In this document: piece by piece, positions 34,708-47,286 of the stretch
How the letters are laid out: each line of letters opens with the position of its first letter
Position numbering within the stretch: position 1 is the stretch's first letter
Assembly: GCA_034509425.1 (NCBI GenBank)
Contig: JAVTVJ010001733.1
Location: 1 to 64,000 of the forward strand
DNA: 64,000 nt
Reading direction: 5' to 3'
Source of the DNA: Eopsaltria australis
Lineage: Eukaryota; Chordata; Aves; Passeriformes; Petroicidae
Program-made: the position numbers and the translations under genes
Notes under the pieces: model-generated
What the model was told of the DNA's origin: nothing
What the model saw: the letters and a program-made list of their open reading frames with translations, nothing else
Database searches by the model: none

Positions 34708-35282
34708 TGTTGTGGGTTGACCCCAGCTAGGTGCCAGGTGCCCACTCAGTCACTCTATCACTCCCTCTCCCGCTGGGAGAGGGGAGAGGATAATATTGAA
34801 AAAAAACTATCAGGGTAAGGAAAGGCAGTTTTATTACAGCGGGGAGAAAATAGAACAAGCAAGCTGAAAGTTGCGTGCGCAAGAGCAGAAGGGAAAACAA
34901 TCAATCTCTACTTCCCATCAGTAGCGATGTCCGGACACTTTCTGGGAAGCAGGGCTTCAGCACGCGTGACGGTTGTTCCAGGAGGCAAACATGGACCAGC
35001 CCTGAGTGCCTCCTCCTCCTCCTCCTCTCTTCCTTCCCTTATATATCTGAGCTGACGTCATATGGTATGGAATATCCCTTTGGCTGACTAGGGTCAGCTG
35101 GCCTGCTGGTGTCCCCTCCCAGGATCTTGCCCCCCCCCATCCCCTTCAGTGGGGAAAGGAATGTCAGAGGGACAGCACAGCTTGGCAGTAGCCAAAACAC
35201 TGGTCTGTTATCAATGCCAGCTACCAAAGCAAAGTACAGCAGTGTAAGGCCTGTGAGCTTTACCCCAGTCAGACCCAATACA
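34708..35282 (-). repeat. ERVL1 5' LTR
   Basis: 575 bp on the minus strand, TGTATTGGG...CCCACAACA. It differs from the 3' LTR at about 17 sites, mostly transitions. The GTGGA duplication follows at 35283-35287. Confidence 0.9.
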
Positions 35283-35287
35283 GTGGA

Positions 35288-36917
35288 TCTGGCTCTTCAG
35301 AAAATATACGCATTCTGAAATGTTGGTGAATTAATACTTCTGAAGAAGCTAAAAGCTTAAGGAGTCACCTACTTCATATGCATAGCAAGTAATAACCTGT
35401 CTGCTGCATATGACTTCAGTTCAGCAACAGAGCCAAAGATTATGGTTTTGTGCAGTTCTATCAGCACAACATTTAGGCTTATACTCCAATTTCAGTATAT
35501 TCTCATATTTTGTTGGCTTCTGGAGTGTAAGTGAAACCTATGCCCACTTTGATTCCTTAATGTTGGTGGACCCCAGGACACCTGAATGCTTTTGTGTGCC
35601 TAGGCCTAATCTAGAGGTATCTGGAATATAGGGTGTTTCAGGCAGAGTCAAATATGTTACTGATTTAACAGATGTCAAATTCAACCTTTTTTTTTGGCAT
35701 AGCAGTATGTTTTTGCAGAGTGGCCTGCTTTTGCCTGCAGAATGTTATACTTGTGTAAGGACTCTCTTGTATGCCTTTCTATTTAAAGGAAAAAAAAAAA
35801 TACAAATAAAAAAAAACAGCCCAGAACCCATAAATCTTAATGGAAGAGCTGTGATTTGTTCTGAGGTTAAAAAGGAAAATTGAAAGAAAAGAATGGCCAG
35901 TTAATAGAATGTAGGATGTTTAGGTAAAATAAAGTAATTTCATCCATGATGAAGATGATGCATACTGTCAAGCAAGCACAGTGTGAAGAAGGCATAATAA
36001 CTAATAACTTATTTGTACCTGGGTTATTAGGATAAATCTGCAGATAAGGATATGTGTATAATGGAAGCTTCAAAACCTGCAAATCTGATGTGATGAATGA
36101 TTCAAAGTGCAACACATTAGCTTAGATTTTAATGTTTGTAAAATGAATGAAACAATACATCTATATGCCAAAACCATATTATTATAAATGTATTTGCCAA
36201 ACTATAAGACATAAATTGCACTTAAATTTAGTAATCTATGATGGTATGCTTGAATGTATCTTTGTGATTAAATGTGAACAATTGCTCCTTTAAGGTAAAG
36301 GTCTGCGTGTGTGTGATTAATCAGATTGAAATGACAGGGCAGGAAGCTCATGCCATGCCTGGTTATCAGAGTGATTGATTTTAGTCAATGCTGCTGGATG
36401 AAAAAAAATCTGTTAATAACTACAGCTGCAAAACTGATGTCACTGATAGCACAAATCGCTTCTCACACTCGTATTATCTGGCTCATTTGCAGATATGGAG
36501 CACACAAACCGATCCATTGGAATGCAAAATTATAATATACAGATTTATGCAAGAGGGATGACTGCAAAGTGTGTTGCATGAGCAGTGTAAGAAGCTGAAA
36601 ATTGCTGCTGTTGTAGCTGTCATAGGCACGTTATTTTCTTTGGTATGTGTGGAGATTTTGCTGTCAGGCTTTTATCCTACAGATTGTTTGTGCTGTACCT
36701 CTCTTCTTGCTTAAAATAGAAAATCAGTCACTGAACCTGGATGACATTAAGTGTTCTTAGAATAGTTCTTAACTAAGTTGGATGATTTGCACTTTCTGAT
36801 GAAGGAACATTTGGTTGTTGATTGCAGGCTCTGAACAAACATGTTTTTCCAGAATCAACTAATAAGATTACTAATTGCATTTCATCAACAGAATTGTTTA
36901 TCATAGGTATATTCCTC
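35288..36917. other. Unrecognised intergenic DNA
   Basis: 1.6 kb, AT-rich, with no coding or repeat signature that I can support. Confidence 0.55.
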
Positions 36918-36923
36918 CCATCT

Positions 36924-37501
36924 TGTAGCGGTGGTAAAAACCCCTTGGACGCTCCTAGTGGGCGAGTCCCAATACCACCCCAGAGATTGAAACATCAATA
37001 GTTTAGCCCAGGTATGGGCCACCCCCCTGACTCCTCCTAGTCGATAGTCATTGGTTCTATAAGCTGTTCCTTTAAGTTTGTACTATCCCATTTTTCCAGA
37101 GAGTTCTTAGTTCTATTACCCTTGATTTGTCACCTACCCTTATCCCCTCCCCTGCTCCCATCCCATTGACTGTGATCCCCATACTCCTCCCCAGCTCCGC
37201 CTCCCTTCCCTCTCCTTATTGGCCCACTGGTTCTGTTATAAGTCATTGTCTGAGCTAGCTCAGGGCCCTTCAGCTCCGGGACTCAGAAGAATAAAACCAT
37301 TCTGCTACCCAGCTGTCGAGTCCTCCCTAATTCCTCCGCGGTCCGGGAACAACTCACGACCCACCAACGCTCTTAGTCCCTGACGAGGCTGCGTGTCTCC
37401 CTCGTCTGCCCACCTTGCGGTTAGGGCATTCGAGGTCCCTCAGGCGACCTAGAAGCAACCATCGGCAGGCGGATCGTAGAGTGCCCGGCACGTTTTCTAC
37501 A
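36924..37501 (+). mobile_element. Solo LTR related to the ERV1 LTR
   Basis: 578 bp from TGTAGCGGTGG to GTTTTCTACA, with a perfect 6-bp duplication CCATCT (36918-36923, 37502-37507). AATAAA is at 37290-37295. It shares with the ERV1 LTR the opening TGTRGCGGTGGT, a CAATAGTTTAGCCCAG block, a CAGAGAGTTCTTAGTT-like block and C-rich U3 sequence. It therefore comes from a relative of ERV1. Confidence 0.9.
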
Positions 37502-37507
37502 CCATCT

Positions 37508-40205
37508 AATATTTATCTTTTTAGTTGCATTTTTATTTTGAAAGATCTGTATCAAACATTGTGTCTTTTCTGCATTTTGCAGGGGTTAATGGGGAATGCC
37601 AATGTCTTATGGACTTCATAGGAGAAGGGGGACAGCAAACAGTCTCAAGTGTTTGGTAGGATTGTTATCCTAACTCCAGCCCCTTACCCAGCCTTTCTCC
37701 ACTAGCTTTTCATCTGCCATTCCCCACTGGCCTAAAGCAACATATTTGATATACCTCCAAACATAAAAATCTTTTTGGATTCTTATAGTCCCTTGTCCCC
37801 CCGGAATTCACAGATGTGTCTGTTTTCAGGAAGCACATACAGTTATGGTCTGAAATGCTGGGGCCCTTGATTTTTTGAAATGATAAAATAATCCTTTGCT
37901 TTTTTAAGGTTCTCCCTTCTGCTCTGTAGGCAAGTCATTCTACTGCAAAAGTATTTATATGAAAAACCCCAGACTTACTAATGTGTGTGCTATTTCATCA
38001 CACTGCTGTTTAGTTCTGTCTGGTATTCTGCAGAAGACCAGAGTGTGCTCATAAGGATACCAGTTAGCTCCAACATTTTGTGTATGTAAACAATAAGGGG
38101 AAAAATGTTCAGTTCAAGAAAGCAGAGATGATTCTTGCTTAGTTGGATATTAAAGCACTACTGTCATTATTATATGTTCTTATTTCTCCAGAGGATCTGC
38201 ATCTTGATTAGGATTCTGTTGTGGTAAGTGCCTCTATCAATCACAGGGAGATCAAGTCCTTGCCTGAAGATGTGCATATAAAGATACCCCATGCAGTAGC
38301 ATGCCTTGAAGGAGCTTGATGGTAATTTCATAGGTGCCAAATATATTAATGTGAGTTCAGGTAGACTGGCATGTTTCTGAAGTCTGAGGTATTTCAAGAT
38401 AAAGCCTTCTATTAATTTATTTATTTTAATTATTACTGTGATTCTCACAGGAATATTTGTGATGCAAAAACAAATGACTTACCTGACTTTCAGATTTGCC
38501 ACTTTCTGAACTTTGGATATTGTCCTTTAATATGTTGAGTAAGGTTGTGTAGGAGTTCTGTGTTAGGTGCTTTCATCAGAGGAATGAAAAACTGAAGATG
38601 AATCCTTGCCACTAGTGCAGTTTACTTAGGAATTTACTGAGGATTTATCCCTTAATCTAAAGGTCATATAATTTTAAATAACATGCTTTTAATATTCAGA
38701 ATGGACCCAATTCCCCTCTAAGCAGGTGATAACTTTGAAATGCTGTTAGCCACAGATACCCATACGTTACCTTCCCTCACTTTCCTTTCATAGAAATAAT
38801 GAAACTTGAACTTTACTGCAAATATGCTTTTGTCTTCTGTTCAAGCAAAAGAGTAAGAGTTGACATTAAGTCTGCCCATGTATGGTGTTCATGAGTTCAC
38901 TGCTTGATTTGTCTGCAGATATGGCAAACCGAGAAGATATGTTTAAAATATTGCCAGTTGTTTTTATGTGCAAGAATCCCATCCATGAAGGAGTCTGAAC
39001 AAGGAGGAGGAGGCAGGAGTTCTTGGCTGCACTCTTTTGCTACCATAATTGAGCCATTGCCATAAGATTGTATGAAGGTCCACCACCCAAGGAATTTTAG
39101 ATAAAATATCACAGTTTGACACCGAATACAGGGCATATATATATATATACATATATATACACATCCATTCCATTTCACAGAGCATCCTCTCTGTCTCCAG
39201 GCACAGCTGCAGGACTCTTCATAAATAAATAGCCTCATGTAAGACAGATTATGTTCCTCGGATATCAATCACTGGTAAATATCGTGTTCCTACTTACAGT
39301 GTAAGAATACTAAATGGAAACTCATTAAGATTTCAGATTGCCATTATATTTACAGTCCTGGGGCTTACTGCTGAGAATTATTAGATGTCTTTGGCTCTGA
39401 ATGTGGGCTGAAAGCTGCAGTGGGATACTCATTCCTTGCTTGCCTCTCAGATTTTCAAATCAAGATTAATCATATTTCTTAAACACTACCTATGAATCAC
39501 TTTAAATATTGCAAAAGGATTCCAAATTTTTTCAGATGGGGTCAGTGAGGGAGCAAAAGCCCAAACTCATCCTTTTCTGATTCTGTATCTGGAAAATGTT
39601 TTGGACCAAAGTGATCTTAGTATTGTGTGATTACAGGGACTAAATGTAGTGGGGAGAAAAATGTCAAAAAAACACCTGGAGTGATGGAGTGCCTTCTAGT
39701 ATCTGCACTGTGAAAGGGCAGTTATTTCATTCCCTTTCTTCTACTGGGCCATCAGCTCTTTTTCTGTCAGTGGTCAGACATTCCCCAATTCCAGCTGCAA
39801 ATAATACATCTCTCCATTTGCTGATATCAAGAAGCAGGGTTGTTTTAACCCAGAATTTTTGCCATATTTCAGAGGCAGTGAGTCTAATTTCTTTGCAGTC
39901 TGTTTGAATGCTTCCCTCACCAGCCACTGTTGTCCACTGGCCAAAATAAAGGTAAGAGATTGTTTACAAATTCAGGACTTCTGTGTTGGAGACTGTCAGT
40001 GTTTTGAATGAAGCCATATTTGGGTGTTCTGAGATGACTGAGTTTTTTCAATATGAGTGCAGCTGCTGTTTCATTCTTTATTAATTTTTGCTTATTTATA
40101 AATAATCCCAGACAAGTTTCAGTATTGCTTTTTCGTATTCTATTCCATTCTGTTTATTCTTATAGGGAAAAATATAGTTAGAATATGCAACAATTCCCCT
40201 CCTCC
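37508..40205. other. Unrecognised intergenic DNA
   Basis: 2.7 kb without supported genes. A TA-rich microsatellite lies at 39135-39164. Confidence 0.55.
39135..39164. repeat. TA/CATA microsatellite
   Basis: Alternating AT dinucleotides with interspersed C, such as ATATATATATACATATATAT. Confidence 0.85.
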
Positions 40206-40210
40206 ACATT

Positions 40211-41810
40211 TGTAGTGGTTCCAGTTCACCTATTCAAGGTTCTGGCCAAATGCCAGCTCACTTACCAAAATTTACCTGATGTTTGCTGTGAGATGAGGAT
40301 TAGGAGTAGACAAAGCAGGCTCAAACTTTATAAAGTAAAAAGAAAGTTTATTAATATACCTAAGACAAAGGAAAAAAACAAGAAAAAACCAGAACAAACT
40401 CCTCAGACCACCCCTCCTTCCCCCACCTCGCCACTTCTTTCTCCCTGAAAACACACAAAAGACAACACTTTGACCTCCAGTCAGTTTACCATCTCAGAAA
40501 TAGCTCTCGTTTCAGTTCATTTAGGGAGAGAAGTCTCTTTTCTTTACACCATGGATCTTCTGTAAGAAAAATACAGTGTTTATGGGTCTTCTGCCTCACC
40601 ATCAGCTGCCGCCCGGAAGAAAGATCAGCTTAATGGTGGATCCCTCCCACACCAGTAGCCTTCCCACAGCCAATATGGTGGGTTATGAACAGTCCACACG
40701 GTACCTGTTTTAAGGATGCACAGTTCAATTGCAGCAACAAAGAAAATCCCTTCTTCTATGTTGAGCAACACAGGTTCTCCTGACAACATAAGTTCTCTGG
40801 CATTCCCCCCGGGACCAGGGCTTTGGGTCACAGCCTCTCCTCTCTCTTGGTTCAAGTTTCTCATCAGGCCGTACTTTTTCAACACCTACTTGTCTTTACC
40901 CAGGTATTTCAGTTCACTGGCTGCAATTAGAACCTCACATCCCCCTTTTGGATTATTTCTTCATATATTACAGGGAATTTATTAGCTCAGTCCCCAACCA
41001 TGGTTCTCCAAAAGAGTTTTCAGCTTCACTCTCGAAGCACATCTCATACACCTCCCTCTAGGCATTGGTTCTGCTTTCCTCACTGACTGTAAAGTCTCTA
41101 TGCTGCATTTACGTAGATGTCCTCACTCGTTCCTCTCTGTGCAAGGAAGGATGGGTGTCTGTAAGCTTAGTCCAGGCATGGATAGAGTTAATCTCTCTCT
41201 CTCCAGCAGTGTGACGATCACGTGGTCTCTGCCGGGCTGTTTGAAAAGGTCTGAGCTGGATGGCAGAAGCTCTCAGTGTTTCTGTGCCCTGGCTCTGTGA
41301 AGCTGGCTCGGCCTGGTAGGGCCATCTGGGCCCAGGGTGACAGGGCAGGGCCTGTCCCTCGCTGGATGGAGTCTGGCCCGGTCCTTGCCTGGCCCGGAGC
41401 AGGAGCCTGGCCCTGTCTCGTGTAGCTGACATGTCGGCTGAACTGTATCTGCTGAAAATCCTGTCCGGTTCCTCCCCCATGCCCAGCTGCACGGCCGCCC
41501 TAAACCTCCCTTTCCCCCGCCACCCTCCTTTGGAAGGAGGGAGGGGGACAGGACAGGGCCTTACCTGGGAGAGAGGCAGGGCAATGCTCCTCTCCACACA
41601 GCAGCAGGTAAAAGGTTAAGAGGCTCAGAGGATCTTTGCTTATATATGGTTCTTTCCTTGAAGGCGGATGAACTTTTTAATTGGTTCACCTACACATCAG
41701 TCCTTAAAACTACCTAGCTACTGGCTCTCTCTCCCAGGAAGGAAGTTATATCCCTTCCTGCAGCATGGGTCACTTCCTAGATTTTGACCCCTCCTGACTA
41801 ACCCAGGACA
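40211..41810 (-). mobile_element. Solo LTR-like element, family B, copy 2
   Basis: 1.6 kb from TGTAGTGG to CCCAGGACA; on the minus strand it therefore begins TGTCCTGGG. Flanks ACATT and CCATT agree at four of five bases. TTTATT at 40347-40352 gives AATAAA on the minus strand. It aligns in blocks with 15311-17037. Confidence 0.68.
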
Positions 41811-41815
41811 CCATT

Positions 41816-43112
41816 ATTTAGTATAACACAGATTAGCTTGTGATCATTTTTATTGAACTATAAGGATAAGGAAGAGCTCAAAGCTTGCTAAATACTCTTT
41901 GTTTTTAATTGTTCTTTTTAATTATTGTTTTTATTAAGGAATATATAAAGGGGTATTTGTTATCATTTACCTTCTTGACATAATTGCTCTTATTTTAGGA
42001 TTGGCTTACTTTAGTTCTGTAGCATTCTTATTAAATAGCAAAAGGATGATCAAGACAGAGGAGTAGCCCAGCCATGAAACAGTATCAGCAGAGCCAAAAC
42101 CACCTTGGCCAAAATGTGATTTATGAGGGGTACACAGCATTTCATTATCCTGGTTTAGTCCAGTGTAGTGGTTCCAGTGGTACCCTGGAAATAGACCTAT
42201 GGAGGGTGTCTAGCCAAGACAACCAACGTGGTAAGAAAACCACTGCAGCTTGCTGTAGCCATCTTTACCCTTAATGAGCTTTAACGTGGCACAGTGGGAT
42301 TTAGGCTGACCAAAATTCAGATGTTTGTTGAAGGATGATTGTTTTCAACTGTCATATAAAAAGTATGATTTTTTCCTGAATTTTTTTTTTCTATTTCTGT
42401 TTTGAGTTAAAGCCACAAATAAAAAATTATTTTAATGTTCCTCTTCACTTGTAATTTTTGTGGTAATGTTTACTATGGCATAACATCGTGGTTAGTACAC
42501 CATGAGCTTCATAACACAGCCCCCTGAATTTTCCAAGAATATTGCTTCAGTGTAGGGGAAAGCTTATTATTTTGCTATTATTTTCTATTACAGAGTAAAT
42601 AATTTCCAAATAAAAAGTGATTTAGCTTACCACAGAAATGCACAGTGTTTTCAAAAGTAGAAATCAGAAGCTTATTTTTACTACTTCTATGAAACAGTCA
42701 CTAGGAGAAAGCCATTTATGAATTGAGATAGGGAGGTAGAGATTTTTTAGAGGTGTATTCAGCCAATTTTGATTCTCTTAAATTATCTTAGGTATTTTCA
42801 AGCATTTTTCTTCAGTGGATTCATATTTCAGACAGTATTTCTGATAATCTATTTTATGCTTCATTGACCACAAGGTTTGAAATTCTAGTTCATATTGGCA
42901 CAGTAGTGTCAAATTTGTAGTGATAAATTGATAATTTTTTTTTTTTTAAATAGGTCTCTGTTGTTTAATTTGAGATCTGTAATTTGTTTTTCAGTTCATT
43001 ACTTCTGCTATTTTTCTGTCTAGGAAAAAGTGATCAAAAGAGACAGAGGGATCAAGGTGCTTTAGACTTGTCCATGTGAAGAAATGGATTATCCAAGGGA
43101 GGGTAAATGTAC
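41816..43112. other. Unrecognised intergenic DNA
   Basis: 1.3 kb, AT-rich, nothing recognised. Confidence 0.55.
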
Positions 43113-43117
43113 TCATG

Positions 43118-43691
43118 TGTCTTAGGTTACAATGGTATGTATTCTATCACCATCTTCATGGGATGTTGGGGCTGGGTGGGGCAGTGCTCCTGGCTCATCC
43201 CTGATGGCCGCGGGACATCATCTCTAATGGGCCAGCCATTAGAGCCAGGTGGGGCACTTTACTTTGCTCATCCCTAATAGCTCTAGTTAATGGGCCATTG
43301 AGTCCCACTGATAAACTCCATCATCCCATTGTGAGATGCCCCGCCCAGGGGGAGGAACCAATGTATCCCTATCTGCATATAAACTAGGATTTGAAACACC
43401 ACAAGTCAGCTTTTCCACTGGATTCCCAGAGGAAGACCAGATCCTTCTACACCACCACTGGACCTTCAGAGGAGAACTACATCTTTCCACAGGATCACTG
43501 CTTCAACAGAACCACATCTATCACTCCCAGAGGACTGCAACCACCTTCTAAGTGGACTACTACCAACATCCTGACTGACAGGGTGTCAGGTTGTATTCTG
43601 ACTCTGTCAGTGTTTTTGTATTATTGCATTTTTCTATTAAATTGTAGTTCTGACTTTGAGTCTCTCACTGATTTGCTTTCAAACTACGACA
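43118..43691 (+). mobile_element. Solo LTR, family E
   Basis: 574 bp, TGTCTTAGG...AAACTACGACA, with a perfect 5-bp duplication TCATG (43113-43117, 43692-43696). TATAAA is at 43378-43383 and ATTAAA at 43636-43641. The 5-bp duplication suggests a class III type source. No internal sequence remains. Confidence 0.88.
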
Positions 43692-43696
43692 TCATG

Positions 43697-44712
43697 CCAT
43701 CTATTCATTTTGCTTTAACAGAATTAATGTTATAGTTTTCTGAATTTATTTTTTTTCAGTTAACCCACACTGCTACTCTTGGGAATCTGTTTAAAATGTG
43801 CAACCCAGGATTCATTGTTGGGTAGTATGCTTGCTGATGTTATTTTCATTAGCAGAGATCTTTTATTTAAGTGTATTGTGAATTAAATGTCTTGAATTTC
43901 AACAGTGTATTAGTGTTGCTAAATTATAACCTCCTTATACTTAAAGTGATAATATGTCCTATCATTTTTTAAGCATGTTCCACTACCTAATTGTAAGGAT
44001 GTGGAAGCTGAAGAGGAAATTATGCATGGAGAAAATGCTTCTATTTTAACATGTTCTCTATTATTTTTTATCCATTTTAAAACAAACCATATCCCCTCAA
44101 AAATGGGCCCTGAATCTAAAGTTAGTCATGTTGCTTTCCTAAATCTACAGAAATTTGCATTTTATGTAACTCATGTGAGATAATTCTGATCCCAGTTCTT
44201 AAGATTGTGTAGATTTTTTTAATCTGTTTTTTCTTCAAATTGGTGGAAAATATTCCTAGATTTTCATATGCTGTCATATCTGGGAGAGTCTATTTTTTAT
44301 ATAGACTGCAATTAAATAGAGAGGACACAGAGTGGGATTATAATATGTACAGAGGCAAAGAAGGGAGTTGCCTACTTGTGATCAATGAACGGCTTGAGAG
44401 AGCTGAACAGTACTGTGTTATATCTAAAGACAATACAGAAAAGTAACTATTCCCTAAAGTGGAATAAAGAGCTTGCTTGTGAAACCGGTGAGTGATAATT
44501 TAAAGGCACAGTGTGATGCGGAATAGGACTATTCCCCTTATTTGAGTCTTTGGCTTGTATGTACTTATGTGTATTACATTTCCTTTTGTTTATTTTGTGT
44601 TGTGAAGTATTCAAGTTCCTGGTTTTGTGTGTATCAAACCTATGTTTTCACCAGGAAAATCTATTTGGTGTGTGGTTTGATTGCCATTTGTCCAGGAACC
44701 CATGATAGTGAG
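43697..44712. other. Unrecognised intergenic DNA
   Basis: 1 kb with no supported gene. A 68-codon open frame at 44240-44446 shows no recognisable motif. Confidence 0.5.
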
Positions 44713-45148
44713 TCATAGAATCATAGACTATCCTGAGTTGGAAGGGACTCAAGGATCAACTCATGACTCCACATGAGGCAAGCTAGAAGGTAAACCAAAT
44801 GTCTAAGTGTTGTTCAAACACTTCTTGAACGCTGACAGTCTTGGAGCCATGGCTTCACTGGTGAGATAGTTTCAGTTCCTACTCACCTTTTCAGTGAAGA
44901 ACATTTTCCAAATCACAGAGTCAAAGAATACCATGTTGGAAGAGTTCTCAAGTATCATCTGGTCCAGCCATTCTTAGCAAAAGCACTGTCTCAACAAAGT
45001 GGGCCAGCACCATGTCCACCCAAAGTGTCCAGTGTTGGGGAAATCACCACTTTCTTGGGAGGTTATTGCAATGCCTGATTATTCTCATTGTGAAATTTTT
45101 TCCTCATGTGAGCAATCAGAATCTCCCCAGGAATAATGTGTACCCATT
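44713..45148 (-). mobile_element. CR1 LINE 3' fragments
   Basis: TCATAGAATCATAGAC at the left edge is the reverse complement of the CR1 3'-end octamer repeats. TTGGAAGGGACTCAAGGATC and similar blocks are typical of CR1 3' ends. A second, similar 3' end (TTGGAAGAGTTCTCAAG, TCATCTGGTCCAGCC) begins near 44910. So two CR1 ends are arranged head to tail. The second is interrupted by ERVL2 and resumes at 59182. Confidence 0.85.
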
Positions 45149-45558
45149 TGTATTGGGTCTGACTGGGGTAAGGCTCACAGCCCTTACAGTGCTGTGCTTT
45201 GTATTCGTAGCTGGTGTTGATAACAGACCAGTGTTTTGGCTACTGCCAAGCAGTGCTGTCCCTGTGACATTCCTTCCCCCACCAAAGGGGATGGGAGTAG
45301 GCAAAATCCTGGGAGGGGACATGAGCAGGCCAGCTGACCCCAGTCAGCCAAAGGGATATTCCATACCATATGACATCAGCTCAGATATATAAGGGAAGGA
45401 AGAGAGGAGGAGGGGAGAGGCATTCAGGACTCGTCCATGTTTGCCTTCCTGAGCAACCATTATGTGTGCCGAAGCCCTGCTTCCCAGAGTGTGTCTGGAC
45501 ATCGCTGCTGATGGGAAGTAAAGACTGATTGTTTTTCTCTTCAGCTCTTGCATGCACA
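45149..45558 (+). repeat. ERVL2 5' LTR, 3'-truncated
   Basis: Matches 58608-59018 and then jumps, after CTTGCATGCACAG, into gag sequence. The missing part covers the end of the LTR, the PBS and the gag start. Confidence 0.85.
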
Positions 45559-45996
45559 GAAGGGTGCCTCGTTTACTCCCAGGAATGCCAGCAGCCTCTC
45601 GCCCTGTACTGGGGGCTGGCCTGGGCCTGCTGGGCCTCTGTTCAATACTCTCAAAGGACTGTAGTTGAGGCAGGAACCCAAACTCTGTCTGATGGCACTA
45701 TAGTTGAGACAGGGACACAAACTACAACTGTGGCTGAGGCAGGGATACAAACCACAACAACTATGTCTGAGGAACCCAAATCACAGCAACTACAGTAATT
45801 GCCCCAGTAGTGAACAGAAAAAAATGGACAAGGCAAGTTTCAGGCCCAAGCTGCTGATTAGTAAGGGAAAAGGAAGAGGAAAAAGGGGTGCAGCCAGATC
45901 AAGAGGCAGGTCCCTCTGCAAAGGAATCGAAGGTAGTGAGGCAGGTTAAACAGGAAACCGAAGTTACTCGGTCCCTGACCCCACCAGAACTTCGAG
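45559..45996 (+). pseudogene. gag: ERVL2 gag fragment with TQT repeats
   Basis: Begins at the codons for GCLVYSQEC and retains the EAGTQT/ETGTQT/EAGIQT repeats also seen in ERVL1. A short open frame (45529-45798) spans the LTR-gag deletion junction, so it is chimeric. After a stop at 45796-45798 the sequence follows ERVL1 gag up to codons for an LTPPELRD-like peptide. It then runs into the ERV4 LTR at CGAGATATCAG. The hydrophobic N-terminal part of gag is deleted. Confidence 0.75.
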
Positions 45997-46300
45997 ATAT
46001 CAGTAAAATAATTATTTGATCGCAATACGAATCGTGAGAAAGGAACAACAATCATGAGAAATGTTGTGGAGAGAGGGCTTAAAGTCATGCTTGGGTGAAA
46101 ACAATATACACAATAGAACAATATCAAGTTGATAATTAACATATGATTATACAACAGTTATGTAAAGGAAAGGTATAAAAACGTATCCATCGCGAATCCA
46201 TGTCGGAATTGATTTGGGTTCTGTACCCCGGTTCCCAGAGCTCTTCAAATAAAAGCACCTGCATATAATCATCCAGTGATTATGTGTTTCTACGCTAACA
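45997..46300 (+). repeat. ERV4 5' LTR, 5'-truncated
   Basis: Homologous to the 3' LTR from GATATCAGTAAAAT to GCTAACA. TATAAAA lies near 46172, AATAAA at 46248-46253. The first about 20-90 bp are absent depending on where the full LTR begins. Confidence 0.82.
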
Positions 46301-46303
46301 TTT

Positions 46304-46321
46304 TGGCGACCCAGGTGGGAC
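46304..46321 (+). other. ERV4 primer binding site
   Basis: TGGCGACCCAGGTGGGAC lies three bases after the LTR. It is close to the ERV3 site and likewise Arg-like. A GTAAG splice donor candidate lies at 46438-46442. Confidence 0.65.
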
Positions 46322-47149
46322 CCTGTGAGCGCTGCCGAGGACCTCGTGATCTGATCACGCTCCGGCCAGCACCGAGGGATTCTCGGGGAGCCCATCGGCT
46401 CTGTGGCCCTCCGCCGTTCACAACGTCCCCTGGAGAGGTAAGGTGCTTTTACTTCTGGTCTGGTGCCTGCCAATAAGATGCAGCGAAAGCTACGCTTGGT
46501 TGGGCTAAGGAATTCCTGGTAAATGCCTAGGCACCGTCCATAAGACAATTGCGAAAGTATCGCAGGGTCGGCAGTGGAGACTTTGGTAGCGGTAACATGG
46601 AGAAGCTTAAAGGGATTGTGGGTGGCAACACCCCCATACCACATACTTCTCCTCTGGGGTGCTTATTAGCACATTGGAAACAAGGTAATTTTGACCAAGG
46701 ATTACGCAAGGATAAGCTGTTCAATTATTGTAACACTCGGTGGCCGAAATATGTTTTGCAGAATGGGAAACGGTGGCCTGAAAACGGGTCTTTGCAATCT
46801 GACTTAATTTCTCACTTGTTGTCGTTTTGTAAGCATGAGGGAAAATTAGATGAAGTTCCATATGTTGATTTATATTTCTATTTACGGGAAAAATCAGAGT
46901 GACTGATTGAGGGTGGATTAATGATTACTAAGGTACCAAACAACGAGTGTGTGGCCTGTGTCCAAGGGAAACATTGTTTAGAACACCTGGCATTGAATGA
47001 GAGTCTATATCGGAGGGATGATATGGAGGGTGACTTACTGGTAGCTCCCACAGCACCAAGGGGATCTAACCCTACTTCATCTGGCCTTATTTCACATGAT
47101 CCACTTACTCCTCCTACTGAAACTGATCTATTTACCCCTCCTGTTCAAG

Positions 47150-47286
47150 GATACCTTCCACCCCACCTACGCCTGCTCAATACCCACCTACGCCTGCTCA
47201 AGGAAACCCTCCACCCCCACCTACGCCTACTCAAAGATACCCTACACCCCCACCTACGCTTGCCCAAGGATACCCCCCTTTCCCAC
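47150..47286 (+). repeat. Short tandem repeat in ERV4 p12-like region
   Basis: Repeats of a unit containing CCACCTACGCCTGCTCAAGG, about 21-30 bp, coding PPTPAQ-type peptide. One or two units continue after the inserted LTR at 48146-48200. Confidence 0.78.

Larger units (their letters stand above)
21013..35282 (-). mobile_element. ERVL1: ERVL-like provirus carrying two younger insertions
   Basis: Both LTRs (575 bp each) and a perfect 5-bp duplication GTGGA (21008-21012, 35283-35287) bound the element. On the minus strand the order is 5' LTR, PBS, gag, pro-pol, PPT, 3' LTR; there is no env. Removing the solo LTR at 23431-23855 and ERV3 at 25446-32729, with one duplication each, leaves about 6.55 kb. 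The LTRs differ at about 17 positions (about 3%). The class III assignment rests on the YIDD reverse transcriptase, the RNase H/integrase type, the missing env and the 5-bp duplication. Confidence 0.92.

Noticed and set aside
41109..41619. Open frames in the GC-rich part of the family B element at 40211-41810
   Set aside because: No recognisable domain, and not supported by the copy at 15311-17037.
45529..45798. 89-codon open frame starting in an LTR
   Set aside because: It spans a deletion junction between the ERVL2 5' LTR and gag; a chimeric remnant, not a gene.
47150..47286. CRISPR-like short repeats
   Set aside because: Direct tandem repeats without unique spacers, coding a Pro-rich Gag segment in an animal genome.
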